Shown: one piece after another, positions 25,393 through 35,092 of the stretch
How positions within the stretch are numbered: the stretch's first letter is position 1
Layout: the number at the start of each line of letters is the position of its first letter
Origin: Spirochaetota bacterium
GTDB lineage: Bacteria; Spirochaetota; Brachyspiria; Brachyspirales; JACRPF01
Reading direction: 5' to 3'
DNA length: 64,000 nt
Assembly: GCA_016214035.1 (NCBI GenBank)
Contig: JACRPF010000015.1
Span: forward strand, 1-64,000
Notes under the pieces: generated by a model
Seen by the model: the letters and a program-made list of their open reading frames with translations, nothing else
Databases searched by the model: none
What the model was told of the DNA's origin: nothing
Position numbers and translations under genes: made by a program

Positions 25393-26118
25393 ATGGTCAT
25401 GCTGAACTCGCTCTTCACGTTCATCGATGCTGCGGTAAAAGGCAGTCCGCTCATCGCGCTTTCGGCGGCATTCCTCTGGGGGATATTGAGCATTCTGCTG
25501 AGCCCCTGTCATCTGTCAAGCATTCCGCTCATCATCGGATTCATGAGCGGGCAGAAGGATATCTCCGTAAAGAAAGCATTCATTACATCATCGCTTTTCG
25601 CACTCGGCATTCTCATCACCATGGCGATACTCGGCGTGTTGACGATGACGTTCGGATTCATGGTCTTCTCCCGCATCGGCATATACGGCACCGCTGTTGT
25701 CGGTATTCTTTTCATCGTAGTGGGAATCTATCTGCTTGAGATACTTCCGCTGCCGTCGATTCCGGCTTTATCCCCTAACATGAAATCGCGCGGATATCTC
25801 GCGGCGTTCATCATGGGCCTTATTTTCGGCATTGCGCTCGGACCGTGCACCTTCGCGTTCATGATGCCCGTGCTCGGTGCCGCCGCCGCTGCCGCAGCAC
25901 AAAAGCCTGTGTATGCATTCCTGCTGGTGTTTCTCTATGCCGTCGGACACTGCGCGGTTATCGTCGCCGCCGGATCGTCATTCGAAGCGGTGGAAAAATA
26001 TCTCAAATGGAATGAACAGTCCCGTGTATTGTCACTCATCAAAAAAATATGCGCATTGCTCATCATTGCAGCAGGAATATATCTGCTGCGCGACGTGATA
26101 AAAATCTTCTGGAGATGA
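25393..26118 (+). CDS. CcdA/DsbD-type thiol electron transporter
   Basis: A 241-residue membrane protein with six helices. It has the two conserved Pro-Cys sites of the CcdA family: S-P-C-H at Cys39 and G-P-C-T at Cys152. CcdA carries reducing power from cytoplasmic thioredoxin across the membrane to extracytoplasmic thioredoxin-fold proteins. Two exported thioredoxin-like proteins follow in the same operon and are the obvious acceptors, with the small thioredoxin at 27029 a possible cytoplasmic donor. A start at 25399 is also possible, since the AAGGA site lies between optimal distances for the two ATGs. Confidence 0.88.
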   Translation: MVMLNSLFTFIDAAVKGSPLIALSAAFLWGILSILLSPCHLSSIPLIIGFMSGQKDISVKKAFITSSLFALGILITMAILGVLTMTFGFMVFSRIGIYGTAVVGILFIVVGIYLLEILPLPSIPALSPNMKSRGYLAAFIMGLIFGIALGPCTFAFMMPVLGAAAAAAAQKPVYAFLLVFLYAVGHCAVIVAAGSSFEAVEKYLKWNEQSRVLSLIKKICALLIIAAGIYLLRDVIKIFWR

Positions 26119-26123
26119 ATGCT

Positions 26124-26354
26124 ATGAAAAAGTTTCCGAAAATAATCGCACCGGTATTGTTCGCGTTCATCATGGCACTGCTTATGCCGTTCATCATGAC
26201 GTTTTTCATCGTGCTTATTACCGCGGGATGGTCCGATCTGTTCTTCATCCGCTGGATGAAAGCATACGGCATCGCTTTTGTCATCGCATTCCCGGCGATA
26301 CTGCTGCTGGCGCCGCTCGTACGAAAGATCGTTGCGGCTCTCACAGAGGCGTAG
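26124..26354 (+). CDS. DUF2798-type small membrane protein
   Basis: A 76-residue protein of two hydrophobic helices separated by W-S-D-L-F-F-I-R-W-M. This matches the DUF2798 pattern (two helices with an R-W-x-x-A/S-Y/W segment between them). GGAG lies nine bases before the ATG, at the very end of the ccdA gene. The family has no established role. Position suggests a membrane accessory of the arsenic/hgc operon. Confidence 0.7.
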   Translation: MKKFPKIIAPVLFAFIMALLMPFIMTFFIVLITAGWSDLFFIRWMKAYGIAFVIAFPAILLLAPLVRKIVAALTEA

Positions 26355-26355
26355 C

Positions 26356-26559
26356 ATGAAAGCAACACTTCTCGCTGAACGATGCCCGGCTCAGAACGTC
26401 ATGTGCAAACCGGCTGTCGAATGTCCGGCAAAAGCAATTGTATATCATAAAGATGAATCACTGCCGCTGGGTGGAAAAATCACCATAAACAGCGAACAGT
26501 GCAACGGCTGCGGCATCTGCGTTACGCTGTGCTGTGGTAATGCAATTGCATTGGAATGA
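26356..26559 (+). CDS. Small ferredoxin-like protein
   Basis: A 67-residue protein with one full [4Fe-4S] motif C49-x2-C52-x2-C55-x3-C59 (C-N-G-C-G-I-C-V-T-L-C) plus an adjacent Cys60. A looser N-terminal set is Cys10, Cys17 and Cys23, the last in a C-P-A-K-A-I context typical of the closing cysteine of a cluster. It may bind one or two clusters. It could supply electrons to thiol or corrinoid chemistry in the operon. Its ATG overlaps the end of the preceding gene region (one base between stop and start). Confidence 0.75.
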   Translation: MKATLLAERCPAQNVMCKPAVECPAKAIVYHKDESLPLGGKITINSEQCNGCGICVTLCCGNAIALE

Positions 26560-26562
26560 TAT

Positions 26563-27012
26563 ATGAGAAAGAAACTGCACTCGTATTGCACAAACAGCGT
26601 TTATCGGCTGTTCATCATCACTGTCGCTGCGATTGTTGTATTCTCAGGATGCGGAAAGAATACATCTGCCGCACATGTTAACGCTGTCGGAAAAAGCGCC
26701 ATTATTTTTGTTTATAGTGAGACGATGGCGTGTCAGTGCATGCTTGATGCCAGCAGACGTATGAACGAATATCTGACATCACTGGTGCTCACGAATGCGG
26801 CACGGTCGAACATGTTCGTGCTTGAGCGCACCGATTTCAGAAGCGCGCGGCGGTTCAATGCATTGACAAAACAGTACGGCATACACTATGCACCGGCGCT
26901 CATCGTGATCGGTACGAACGGAAAACCGGCATACACGGTTTCCGGTCATTTTGATGTTTCCGACATTGAACACTTTAACGCCGCGATAACGATGTTGGCA
27001 CAGAAGAAATAA
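26563..27012 (+). CDS. Thioredoxin-fold lipoprotein with Cys-x-Cys
   Basis: A 149-residue exported protein. A long basic and hydrophobic signal ends in F-S-G-C (Cys30), a probable lipobox. The mature part has a thioredoxin-like pattern: I-I-F-V-Y-S strand, a C-x-C pair (A-C-Q-C-M) in place of C-x-x-C, and a cis-proline-like Y-A-P-A-L-I-V-I strand. It is likely an extracytoplasmic thiol protein served by the CcdA encoded upstream. It could also be a metal-thiol chaperone. It is three bases after the ferredoxin gene. Confidence 0.65.
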   Translation: MRKKLHSYCTNSVYRLFIITVAAIVVFSGCGKNTSAAHVNAVGKSAIIFVYSETMACQCMLDASRRMNEYLTSLVLTNAARSNMFVLERTDFRSARRFNALTKQYGIHYAPALIVIGTNGKPAYTVSGHFDVSDIEHFNAAITMLAQKK

Positions 27013-27028
27013 AAGAACGAGGTGCGCT

Positions 27029-27259
27029 ATGGTAATTAAAATTCTCGGAACGGGATGCGCGAAATGCAGACAGCTTGAAGCGAACACGGTGAAAGCCGTG
27101 GCAGAAAGCGGCATTCAGGCAACCGTAGAAAAAGTGACCGACCTGCGCACTATCATGGGTTTCGGCGTAATGGTGACACCGGCACTTGTCATCGACGATG
27201 TGGTCAAATCGGCGGGGAAAGTGCTTTCGCCGGGCGACATAGCAAAGTATATAAAATAA
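27029..27259 (+). CDS. Small thioredoxin (redox-active disulfide protein 2 family)
   Basis: A 76-residue cytoplasmic mini-thioredoxin of the MTH895/TIGR00412 type. It begins with M-V-I-K-I-L-G-T-G-C-A-K-C, giving Cys10 and Cys13, and has the cis-Pro strand V-M-V-T-P-A-L-V-I-D-D. Such proteins regularly accompany DGC/ArsP permease clusters in anaerobes. It may reduce ArsC, the permease or CcdA. Confidence 0.88.
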   Translation: MVIKILGTGCAKCRQLEANTVKAVAESGIQATVEKVTDLRTIMGFGVMVTPALVIDDVVKSAGKVLSPGDIAKYIK

Positions 27260-27278
27260 TTTTATCAGGAGAAAGACG

Positions 27279-27656
27279 ATGAGAACATTGCTGCTTGGAA
27301 TTTTCTGCACAATGCTGGCTTTTTCACAGACGAATGCGGCACATAAGGAGAAAGCCTCCACTGCAACCCAAAAGCCGCTGGTCACGTTCGTGGAACTCGG
27401 ATCGGTGAACTGCGTACCATGCAAGATGATGCAGCCGGTGATGAAAGCCGTTGAGGAGAAATATAACGGAAAGGTCAAAGTTGTTTTCCATGATGTTTGG
27501 ACGAAAGACGGCGCGAAACACGGCGAACGGTACCGTATCCGCGTGATACCGACGCAGGTGTTTCTTGATGCTAATGGAAAGGAATTTTTCAGGCATGAAG
27601 GTTTTTTCCCCGAAAAAGACATCGATGCATTGCTGGAAAAACAATGGTCCAAATGA
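27279..27656 (+). CDS. Exported thioredoxin
   Basis: A 125-residue protein with a signal peptide (1-20) and a thioredoxin fold. The active site is V-N-C-V-P-C-K-M (Cys45, Cys48), followed by V-V-F-H-D-V and the cis-proline strand I-R-V-I-P-T-Q-V-F-L-D. It probably acts outside the cytoplasm with electrons from the CcdA encoded earlier in the operon. A clear AGGAGAAAG site precedes the ATG. Confidence 0.88.
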   Translation: MRTLLLGIFCTMLAFSQTNAAHKEKASTATQKPLVTFVELGSVNCVPCKMMQPVMKAVEEKYNGKVKVVFHDVWTKDGAKHGERYRIRVIPTQVFLDANGKEFFRHEGFFPEKDIDALLEKQWSK

Positions 27657-27715
27657 CCGTAACGCGGGTTTAACAATCATTTCATACGCTGTATAAAAAT
27701 CCTTGCGGAGTTCAT

Positions 27716-28147
27716 ATGTCTGCAAAGCAAAAAGTTCTGTTCGTATGCATACACAATTCGGCGCGAAGCCAGATGGCCGAGGCGTTCCTCAACAAACTCG
27801 GCGGCGACCGCTACGAAACGAAAAGTGCCGGACTTGAACCGGGCGTGCTGAATCCACTCGTCGTGCGGGTAATGCAGGAGACCGGCATCGATATCTCCGG
27901 CAATAAAACAAAAAGTGTTTTTGACCTGCACGGCATGGGCGAGACGTTTGATTATGTGGTCACCGTATGCGATCCGGCCGCCGCGGAACGCTGCCCGTTT
28001 TTCCCCGGGGGATCGGTACGTATGCATTGGGGATTCCCCGACCCGTCGATACTGACAGGCAGTGATGAAGAAAAGCTTGCAGGAATACGATCGATCCGTG
28101 ATGCCATCAGGACCCGAGTTGCGGAATTCATACACACAGGAAAATAA
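27716..28147 (+). CDS. arsC: Arsenate reductase, LMW-phosphatase type
   Basis: A 143-residue ArsC of the thioredoxin-coupled family. The P-loop [13 protein letters not shown] starts at Cys11. Further cysteines are at V-C-D (about residue 83) and R-C-P (about 92), forming the intramolecular relay pair. It reduces arsenate to arsenite, which ACR3, encoded next, pumps out. Thioredoxins in the same operon can regenerate it. Length is normal. It starts 59 bp after the thioredoxin gene with GGAG eight bases upstream. Confidence 0.95.
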   Translation: MSAKQKVLFVCIHNSARSQMAEAFLNKLGGDRYETKSAGLEPGVLNPLVVRVMQETGIDISGNKTKSVFDLHGMGETFDYVVTVCDPAAAERCPFFPGGSVRMHWGFPDPSILTGSDEEKLAGIRSIRDAIRTRVAEFIHTGK

Positions 28148-28148
28148 A

Positions 28149-29180
28149 ATGAAACTATCATTTCTCGACCGCTTTCTCACGCTCTGGATATTTCTCGCCA
28201 TGGCCGCGGGTGTTCTGCTCGGCTATTTCGTTCCCGGTATCACCGGATTCTGGGATCATTTCAGTGCCGGCACCACGAATATTCCCATCGCCGTGGGCCT
28301 TATCCTCATGATGTATCCGCCGCTCGCGAAGGTGAAATACGAAGAACTCGGTGATGTGTTTAAAAATACCAAAGTCCTCGTTCTTTCGCTGGTGCAGAAC
28401 TGGATCATCGGCCCCATACTCATGTTCGCTCTCGGGCTCATATTTCTCCGCGACCGGCCGGAGTATTTCATCGGGCTCATGCTCATCGGAAGCGCCCGGT
28501 GCATCGCCATGGTAATCGTTTGGAACGATCTGGCGAAGGGAAGCCGCGAATACTGTGCGGGACTCGTCGCGTTCAATTCGATATTCCAGGTGCTCTTTTA
28601 TTCGGTATACGCGTGGCTCTTCGTCACGGTGCTGCCGCCGCTCTTCGGCATGAAAAGCGCCGTGGTCAATATCACCATACTCGATATCGCTAAAAGCGTG
28701 TTCATCTATCTCGGGATACCGTTTCTTGCGGGACTCATCAGCCGAATCGTGCTCATCAGGCTGAAAGGCGCCGACTGGTATGATAACAAATATGCCAAAG
28801 CGATAAGCCCGATAACGCTGGTAGCGCTCTTATTCACCATCGTCGTCATGTTCTCACTCAAGGGCGAATACATCATAAAGATCCCGCTCGACGTGGTGCG
28901 CATCGCGGTTCCGCTCCTTATCTATTTTGTGGTGATGTTCCTCGTGTCATTCTTTTTCTCAAAACGCATCGGCAGTGACTATCCGAAAGCGGCGTCATTG
29001 TCGTTCACCGCGGCAAGCAATAATTTCGAGCTTGCCATAGCCGTAGCGGTTGCCGTCTTCGGCATCGGAAGCGGACAGGCGTTCGCTGCCGTCATCGGAC
29101 CGCTCGTGGAAGTGCCGGTGCTCATCGCGCTCGTGGGCGCGGCGCTCTATTTTCAAAAACGGTTTTTTACCGCCCGGTAA
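28149..29180 (+). CDS. acr3: ACR3-family arsenite efflux carrier
   Basis: A 343-residue inner-membrane carrier with ten helices. The TM4 signature [18 protein letters not shown] contains Cys118, the conserved thiol of ACR3 transporters. A second conserved block [11 protein letters not shown] lies near residue 290. It extrudes arsenite, the product of ArsC, whose stop is one base before this ATG. It ends the operon, overlapping the convergent M28 peptidase gene by 14 bases. The reading frame extends upstream, but ATG 28149 is the family start. Confidence 0.95.
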   Translation: MKLSFLDRFLTLWIFLAMAAGVLLGYFVPGITGFWDHFSAGTTNIPIAVGLILMMYPPLAKVKYEELGDVFKNTKVLVLSLVQNWIIGPILMFALGLIFLRDRPEYFIGLMLIGSARCIAMVIVWNDLAKGSREYCAGLVAFNSIFQVLFYSVYAWLFVTVLPPLFGMKSAVVNITILDIAKSVFIYLGIPFLAGLISRIVLIRLKGADWYDNKYAKAISPITLVALLFTIVVMFSLKGEYIIKIPLDVVRIAVPLLIYFVVMFLVSFFFSKRIGSDYPKAASLSFTAASNNFELAIAVAVAVFGIGSGQAFAAVIGPLVEVPVLIALVGAALYFQKRFFTAR

Positions 29181-31398
29181 AAACGAATGTCTGTCTGACC
29201 AGCGTCTCGCCGCTTTTCAGCGGACGGCGGTTGAAATCGGGCGTGTTGCAGAGCATCATCATATGTTCCGGCATCGGCGTGAGACCGGCATCTGCCGGAA
29301 GTGCATACTGATGCGCAACGGCGGTGATACGCAACGGAAATGACGCAGCTCTAATGGTCAGCACAGGGTCGTGCCGCGGCTTACCGTTGATCCGCAGTAA
29401 AAACTGATTGTCTTTGCGCGGCAGTTTTTTCCCGTCAAGTGATACAGAAATGATATTTGTCTGCTCCGCGAAAAGAACAATATAACTGTACGCTGAACGG
29501 TAGTTGAGAACCGCCCGCACCGTTTTTCCGGAAACGGTATACGGCATGGAGAACGATGGAAGACTGCAGATGGGTGCCGCCGCACTCAGAAAGACGTCCG
29601 TATATGCCGGGATGAAACGTTCAGCCGTGCGTTTTGTTCCATCGGCGGGTATTACGCGCTTGGTCCATTCGTCTGTTTTTTCTGCGGCTGAATACCAGAT
29701 TGCGTTCGTCGCGTCGCGATCGAGTGCGTAGACGAGGCTTGTGAACTGCGGCTCAGCTTTCGTAAAGCGGAACATCATGCTCACACCCGCGGGGCCGAGC
29801 ACACCGACAATGATGCACGCATACGCGCCGTATTTTCTTATACGCTCCCCGGAAACAAGCGGCAGAACAAACCCGGCGACGAGGCAGAACACACCGGCGG
29901 TTATGAACGCGAACAGCGCCGTCAGTGTTTCATAGAACGAAAGTATCGTGCCGGACCACAGTACGATGACCAGTGCTGCGACAATGGCACGTATCGCCAG
30001 TTCAATCTGCGGCGTTTTCTCTTTGAACACTATACCGGCGGCAAATAGAATGAGAGCGCCGATGAACGGCCAGATAAAAAGATAATGACCGCCCGGCATG
30101 ACAAAAAGAACAACCACAGAAAAAATCGCCCAGATTACCGCGGATGCTGCCTCATCCGCCAGACCGGGTTTCCACAACAGCAGAAAAATTCCTAACGCGG
30201 TAAGATACAGGAGCGGCGACAGCAGTGGATTTAAATATACGATGTAAACGTTCCGGAAGAAATAAACGGCAGCCGCAAGCAGCAGCACCGCAGCCGTAAC
30301 CGCGAGCAGCGAGCCCAATTGCCTGAGCAGTGCCGAGAAAAAACCCATGCCGATGCGTTTGCGTGCGAGATAAAGCAGCGTTAGAAGCGCGATGAGTCCC
30401 GCGATCGTAAGCGCCGGAGCCGCCGCCGCGGGATAGATGATTACTTTTTTGCCGAGTACATCGAAATAGTGTATCTCGCTGCCGTCGCGGGACGAGACCG
30501 CCGGATTTTCAAGCTGACGAAGGATTGCCGACGTGTACTGCAATGCGTGTTCCACCGAATCCGGCGAGAGATTCTCGACGGTATCACGCGCGGTGTGATA
30601 CTGCGCAAGCCCCGACGTATAGGCGAAGTTCCATCCGGGAACGCCCTTTTTCATGAAGCGCGTGAAGTCGCTGCCGAGCGGCATGGATTTATAGATCGAT
30701 GCCATGAGACTTGACGTAAACGCCGGTGCACCGGACGCGGCAAGCATGCGTACCACATGCGCGTTCGACAGGCCCGTCTCATACATATACACCGGACCGT
30801 GTGAGCCGCGGCAGTCATAGTTCAGTACATAGCCGAGGTTCGTCATGAGCGGGTGATTGTTCACGAACGCAAGCGCGCCGCGCGTTCCGCTGCCCTGGTT
30901 ATATCCCTCTTCGCCGTCGGTGAAAAGATAGATGACATCGAACGCGAAGGCATTCGTATGCGACAATGACCGCATGGTCTCAAGCAATACCGCGCAGCCG
31001 GCCGCATCATCGGAGGCGCCGGGGCCGAACGGCACGGAATCATAATGCGCTGCAAGACAGACGGAATGCGCAGTGCGGTTTGTACCGCGGCGTACCGCGA
31101 CGATATTCCGCAGATAGAATGCTTTTCCCGCGTCGTCGGTCATCAGCGTTTCCTGAATTGTCGGTGTAAGCCCGTTCGAATGTATCACCGCCATGATGTA
31201 GTCCGCGGCACGGTCATGCGCGGCGGAACCCGCGGGACGCGATTCATGCGCGATGTTGTTCACATACTGCATGGCGCGCAGACCGCTGACCGATGTTTCC
31301 GGCGCATGCAGCGGTTTCGCTTTCGGCGGACGATGCGCGATAAATGACAGTGACGCTGCTGCTATAATGACAATACCGGCGATAATGCGTGGCAACAT
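29167..31398 (-). CDS. Membrane-bound M28-family metallopeptidase
   Basis: A 743-residue protein. It has an N-terminal signal anchor and then the M28 zinc aminopeptidase domain (about 40-300): [19 protein letters not shown] supplies the first His and the bridging Asp, and F-T-D-G-E-E-G the catalytic and metal Glu. Later N-Y-D-C-R-G-S and H-T-A-R-D-T supply further ligands. Residues about 330-560 form around eight transmembrane helices, and the C-terminus is an extracytoplasmic beta domain. This layout resembles ER/bacterial Fxna-like peptidases. Start 31398 has GGAG eight bases upstream. The substrate is unknown. Confidence 0.88.
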   Translation of the reverse strand: MLPRIIAGIVIIAAASLSFIAHRPPKAKPLHAPETSVSGLRAMQYVNNIAHESRPAGSAAHDRAADYIMAVIHSNGLTPTIQETLMTDDAGKAFYLRNIVAVRRGTNRTAHSVCLAAHYDSVPFGPGASDDAAGCAVLLETMRSLSHTNAFAFDVIYLFTDGEEGYNQGSGTRGALAFVNNHPLMTNLGYVLNYDCRGSHGPVYMYETGLSNAHVVRMLAASGAPAFTSSLMASIYKSMPLGSDFTRFMKKGVPGWNFAYTSGLAQYHTARDTVENLSPDSVEHALQYTSAILRQLENPAVSSRDGSEIHYFDVLGKKVIIYPAAAAPALTIAGLIALLTLLYLARKRIGMGFFSALLRQLGSLLAVTAAVLLLAAAVYFFRNVYIVYLNPLLSPLLYLTALGIFLLLWKPGLADEAASAVIWAIFSVVVLFVMPGGHYLFIWPFIGALILFAAGIVFKEKTPQIELAIRAIVAALVIVLWSGTILSFYETLTALFAFITAGVFCLVAGFVLPLVSGERIRKYGAYACIIVGVLGPAGVSMMFRFTKAEPQFTSLVYALDRDATNAIWYSAAEKTDEWTKRVIPADGTKRTAERFIPAYTDVFLSAAAPICSLPSFSMPYTVSGKTVRAVLNYRSAYSYIVLFAEQTNIISVSLDGKKLPRKDNQFLLRINGKPRHDPVLTIRAASFPLRITAVAHQYALPADAGLTPMPEHMMMLCNTPDFNRRPLKSGETLVRQTFVFTGR

Positions 31399-31486
31399 AC
31401 AATTCTCCCGTGCAAATCGGGACGAGTATAGCATGTTTTCACATTCGTGCCAGTAGTTCGCTCCGTATTCGTAAGTAACACGGCAA

Positions 31487-34135
31487 TCAGCGGAGCATCA
31501 CTTTCAGCACCGCACCAACAGCTCCATTCTCTTCGATACAGCAGAGATACACGCCCGGTGACGCGCGTTTTCCTTCTTTCGTGGTGCCGTCCCACGATAC
31601 CGCGGCCTTGTTGCCGGCAGTGAGCGAAGCGATATGCTGTCCGGATACCGAATATATTTTTACCGCTGCGGCGATCGGCATATTGACGAATGTCACTGCA
31701 TTACCTGCGCGGCAGGGATTGTTCAGTACAACGGTCTCGCTGGTATTCGTGCGTGCGCCGAACAAACCGTCGCACTGTATCGACACCGGTGACGACTGAA
31801 ACACGTCATTTGATATCAATGCGGTGACACGTGCCTCGCTCATAGTATTCCAGATGCCGTCACGGGGGCCGTTCCATACGATAGAATAATTCCCGTTCGT
31901 CACGCAGATGATACCGGTCCCGATTGCGGCCATCCACGATGCGCCATCCGCACGGCATTCCAGTCCCATCTGAGCCGGTAAAGCTGTGTTTTTAAATAAT
32001 GAAAACGTAAACGTCACCGTATTGCTTTTCACGTCGGTAAGCGCGGCGACACGTGTAATCAGCACACACAGCGGTGCCGTCAGATATACCGCCGTTGTAA
32101 GCGCTGATTCACCGACACTGTTCGTCGCACTGACACGATAGCCGTACACACGGCCTCCCGTCGTGTTCGTATCGATGAACGACACATTGTCTGCCGGCAC
32201 CTTTGTATAATAACCGAACGCACCGCCGTCGACATTGCGATAGATGCGGAATTCGTCTTCGTTATATGATGCATCCTGCCAGTAAACCGATATGCCGAAC
32301 GTATTCGAGACGACAGCCGGTGACAGCGGCGCATTCGGTTTTGCCGGAATAATCGTATAGGTCACCGCATTCGTGCTGCTATTATTGCCCGCTGCATCCC
32401 TGCCGTAGCAGCGAAGCGTGGCGGTCCGTGTGATATATATCGATGCATTCGTCGCGAACTGATGAAAGGACGTTCCATTCGTCGACCAGTAACCGTACGG
32501 CTCATTCGCGGTAAGGTTTATCGAAAATGCGTCGTTCGTCGTAAAGGCAGCAGGCGCACCGGTCACCGACGGCGCAGTGATATCGAGAACGGTGTACACC
32601 GATGAGTTCGTCGCGCTGCACGTTCCGTTTGTGTCTGCGGCATAATAGTAGAATGTCACCGTCCGGCTGATTGCCACATTGGTCCCGTTCGTACCGAACT
32701 GATAGAATATGGTGCCGTTCGTCGACCAGTATCCATAATTGCCGACAACTCCCGGCTGCACCATAAACGTATTATTCGTGGTGAGCGAAGCCGGAACATT
32801 GGTCACGATGAGCGGTGCAAGCACGAGCCAGCCGTTCGTCATCCTGCCGTAATTGCCGAACTTCACATCGGGCACGGTGCGTGACGCCGTGGTAAAGACG
32901 CCGAGCGCGAGTTTTCTGCCGGCTGCGTTCGATGTAAATGAAAACGTATATGACTCGTTTGATACGGCCCCCGGCTTCCACCGGAACGGATTGATGCCGG
33001 TGAGATTGGTCACGGCGAGTACGGTGTTGTTATTATCAAGCAATGCCAGTTTTACATAATTGGTATTCCGGTTCTGATAGATCGGCGCAACGCCGTCATT
33101 GCGCACGCGGAAGGTGATAGTCGCCGCGGTTCCGTTGCCGAGATTCACCGGTATCGACACATCGACGAGACGGAACCAGTATCCCATGCGGTTCGCCCAG
33201 TACACTATCAGGTTGCTCTTGTCGGTATAATAGATATCGCTGTCGCCGCTGAACTGGCCGAGATTGTCGTAGCTCATATGCGAACGTGTCATGTAATTGG
33301 TCACCATGCCGTCGTTCCATACAAGTCCCGCCCAATTGTTCCCGGCCTTATCGTTCTGATATGAAGCGCTCCATTCCGATACCGCCGGAGCGATATCGTA
33401 ACAATATGCGGCGCCGTATGTCTGTATCTCCGATGAATCCCTGCGTATACCGAACCGGTATTTGTCGGTACCGTACTTCGCCTGCCGCTCGGGTGCGTTC
33501 GTGCTGTCGTTATTGTTCGGAAATATGATCATGGTCGATGAGAAATTGCTCCACATGTCGACAAGCACTTCGCGGTCGGCATCGGATATCGGTGTTCCGC
33601 CGATGCCGCCCACATGCCATTCCCCATAATTCCCGTAATTGCGCGCGTCGATATAGGCGATGGCGTCCATGCCGTCATACCTGTTCGCAAGCGCTTTGAT
33701 GAAATTGTTCATCTTCGCTTTATATACGGCGTCGGTCCATACCGGATATTTTATGCCCGGATATGTCGTGTTCGTGGTATATGCGCATCCCGCGGCGAAC
33801 ACCCAATCGGGGGTGGTGGCATAACCGCTGTTCGCCGGCATCACACCGAACGCGTAGCGCTTTCCCTTGTTCGTCGCCGTGGCTATCTCACTGTCGATGA
33901 CGCTCCAGTTGAAAGCGCCTTCATTTGTTTCTATAGATTTCCATCCGAAACGGTTATAACATACCGATGCGATCGCCCATATGTTCGAGCTTTTAACCGC
34001 GTAGTTGGGATAGACGACATAGCCCTTTCCCGGGTTGATGAGTATCTCGTCCGATTGACGCGGATACACGGTGACGGACTGGGCGAATGTCACACATCCG
34101 GCAGTCAGCAGCAGTATGATCGCGGCTAGTTTCAT
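31487..34135 (-). CDS. Secreted DUF4832 glycosidase-like protein with Ig, FN3 and C-terminal sorting-like domain
   Basis: An 882-residue exported protein (signal 1-18). Residues about 25-320 form a beta/alpha-barrel region of the DUF4874/DUF4832 type (N-P-G-K-G-Y near the start, then Y-I-D-A-R-N-Y-G-N-Y-G-E-W-H, with acidic residues suitable for a glycosidase). A beta-sandwich follows to about 440. Two related repeats with Y-G-Y-W-S-T-N-G-T and a fibronectin type III domain (about 630-720) come next. The last 75 residues are a FlgD-like domain (V-K-I-Y-S-V-S-G ... W-D-G-T-T-K-E-G-K-R-A-S-P-G-V-Y) such as carries type 9 secretion tags. A divergent AraC gene starts 65 bp away. Confidence 0.75.
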   Translation of the reverse strand: MKLAAIILLLTAGCVTFAQSVTVYPRQSDEILINPGKGYVVYPNYAVKSSNIWAIASVCYNRFGWKSIETNEGAFNWSVIDSEIATATNKGKRYAFGVMPANSGYATTPDWVFAAGCAYTTNTTYPGIKYPVWTDAVYKAKMNNFIKALANRYDGMDAIAYIDARNYGNYGEWHVGGIGGTPISDADREVLVDMWSNFSSTMIIFPNNNDSTNAPERQAKYGTDKYRFGIRRDSSEIQTYGAAYCYDIAPAVSEWSASYQNDKAGNNWAGLVWNDGMVTNYMTRSHMSYDNLGQFSGDSDIYYTDKSNLIVYWANRMGYWFRLVDVSIPVNLGNGTAATITFRVRNDGVAPIYQNRNTNYVKLALLDNNNTVLAVTNLTGINPFRWKPGAVSNESYTFSFTSNAAGRKLALGVFTTASRTVPDVKFGNYGRMTNGWLVLAPLIVTNVPASLTTNNTFMVQPGVVGNYGYWSTNGTIFYQFGTNGTNVAISRTVTFYYYAADTNGTCSATNSSVYTVLDITAPSVTGAPAAFTTNDAFSINLTANEPYGYWSTNGTSFHQFATNASIYITRTATLRCYGRDAAGNNSSTNAVTYTIIPAKPNAPLSPAVVSNTFGISVYWQDASYNEDEFRIYRNVDGGAFGYYTKVPADNVSFIDTNTTGGRVYGYRVSATNSVGESALTTAVYLTAPLCVLITRVAALTDVKSNTVTFTFSLFKNTALPAQMGLECRADGASWMAAIGTGIICVTNGNYSIVWNGPRDGIWNTMSEARVTALISNDVFQSSPVSIQCDGLFGARTNTSETVVLNNPCRAGNAVTFVNMPIAAAVKIYSVSGQHIASLTAGNKAAVSWDGTTKEGKRASPGVYLCCIEENGAVGAVLKVMLR

Positions 34136-34200
34136 ATACCGTTTCCTCAGTATCAGTATAGGCGAACACGACGCTGAACCGCAATGGAATTTTTTATATT

Positions 34201-34998
34201 ATGATGGACAAAATTATAACGCGTGCTATACTCAAACGTGTGAGAAGAGTTATCACCGTTCAATTCGCCGTCTCAGTGCAGCGGGCGAACCGTATCCACA
34301 CGCATCCGTGCTGGGAAATCGTGTTCTATTCCAAGGGGCGCGGCACGGCACTGATCGGGACGGAAGAACGCCCGTTCATGAAAAACGACCTCTTCTGCTT
34401 CCCGCCGGGGACGCCGCACGGCGAACGGGCGGAACATAACTATGAAAGTTATTGGATATTATTTGAAGACACGGCGGCGCCGTCAGGGGCCATTATATTT
34501 CGCGACCCCGCGCACCATCCCTGCCTGCGGCTGATTGAACTCATGCATCACGAGTATCTGCTCGACAGCCGCAACCGCGAAATGAGCGCCGCGCTGCTCG
34601 ACCCGCTGATGCAGATTATCATGCGGCATGCGGGTCCTGCGCGGGGACATGTCATCGAAGCGATGAAACATATCCTGATATCGAATGTACGCAATCCGGA
34701 TTTTCAGCTGAATACCGCGCTCGAGGCCTTCGACAGACCGTATATATCGCTGCATCTGCAGTTCACCAAAGCCGTCGGCATAACGCCGATGCAGTATCTC
34801 ATCGATCTGCGTATCAGGGAAAGCCGCATGCTGCTGGAACGCCCGGAAATCACCGTCAGGGAAGTGGCGCTTCAGACGGGTTTTCGCGACCCGTACTACT
34901 TTTCACGGATATTCAGCAAAAAAACGGGAATGTCTCCGCTTGCGTTCCGCAGAAAATATTCCGGACAGTCGCGCCCCAAAAACGCAAAATCAACATAG
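34201..34998 (+). CDS. AraC-family regulator divergent from the DUF4832 gene
   Basis: A 265-residue regulator. The N-terminal cupin contains H-T-H-P-C-W-E-I-V-F-Y and F-P-P-G-T-P-H. The C-terminal double helix-turn-helix ends with V-A-L-Q-T-G-F-R-D-P-Y-Y-F-S-R-I-F-S-K-K-T-G-M-S-P. It is separated from the oppositely oriented DUF4832 glycosidase-like gene by only 65 bp, so both promoters overlap and that gene is its likely target. ATG 34204 is an alternative start. Confidence 0.88.
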   Translation: MMDKIITRAILKRVRRVITVQFAVSVQRANRIHTHPCWEIVFYSKGRGTALIGTEERPFMKNDLFCFPPGTPHGERAEHNYESYWILFEDTAAPSGAIIFRDPAHHPCLRLIELMHHEYLLDSRNREMSAALLDPLMQIIMRHAGPARGHVIEAMKHILISNVRNPDFQLNTALEAFDRPYISLHLQFTKAVGITPMQYLIDLRIRESRMLLERPEITVREVALQTGFRDPYYFSRIFSKKTGMSPLAFRRKYSGQSRPKNAKST

Positions 34999-35039
34999 AC
35001 AAAACCAATCGACTGGTATATACTTTACGCTTTCCATGG

Positions 35040-35065
35040 CTGAATTTTACACATCGGCCGGGGTC
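35040..35065 (+). promoter_or_regulatory. ECF-type promoter motif, copy 1, upstream of the sigma gene
   Basis: CTGAATTT (35040-35047), 11 bp, then CGGGGTC (35059-35065). The same motif, CTGAATTT-N11-CGG(T/G)GTC, occurs at 39475 and 40799 with identical spacing. The layout of a -35 box, about 15 bp and a GTC -10 core is that of ECF sigma promoters, and placement before the sigma gene implies autoregulation. A weaker sigma-70-like AGACAA-N16-TATACT lies just upstream at 34997-35024. Confidence 0.75.
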
Positions 35066-35092
35066 TATATTATTACTGCGTAGCAGGTGACG

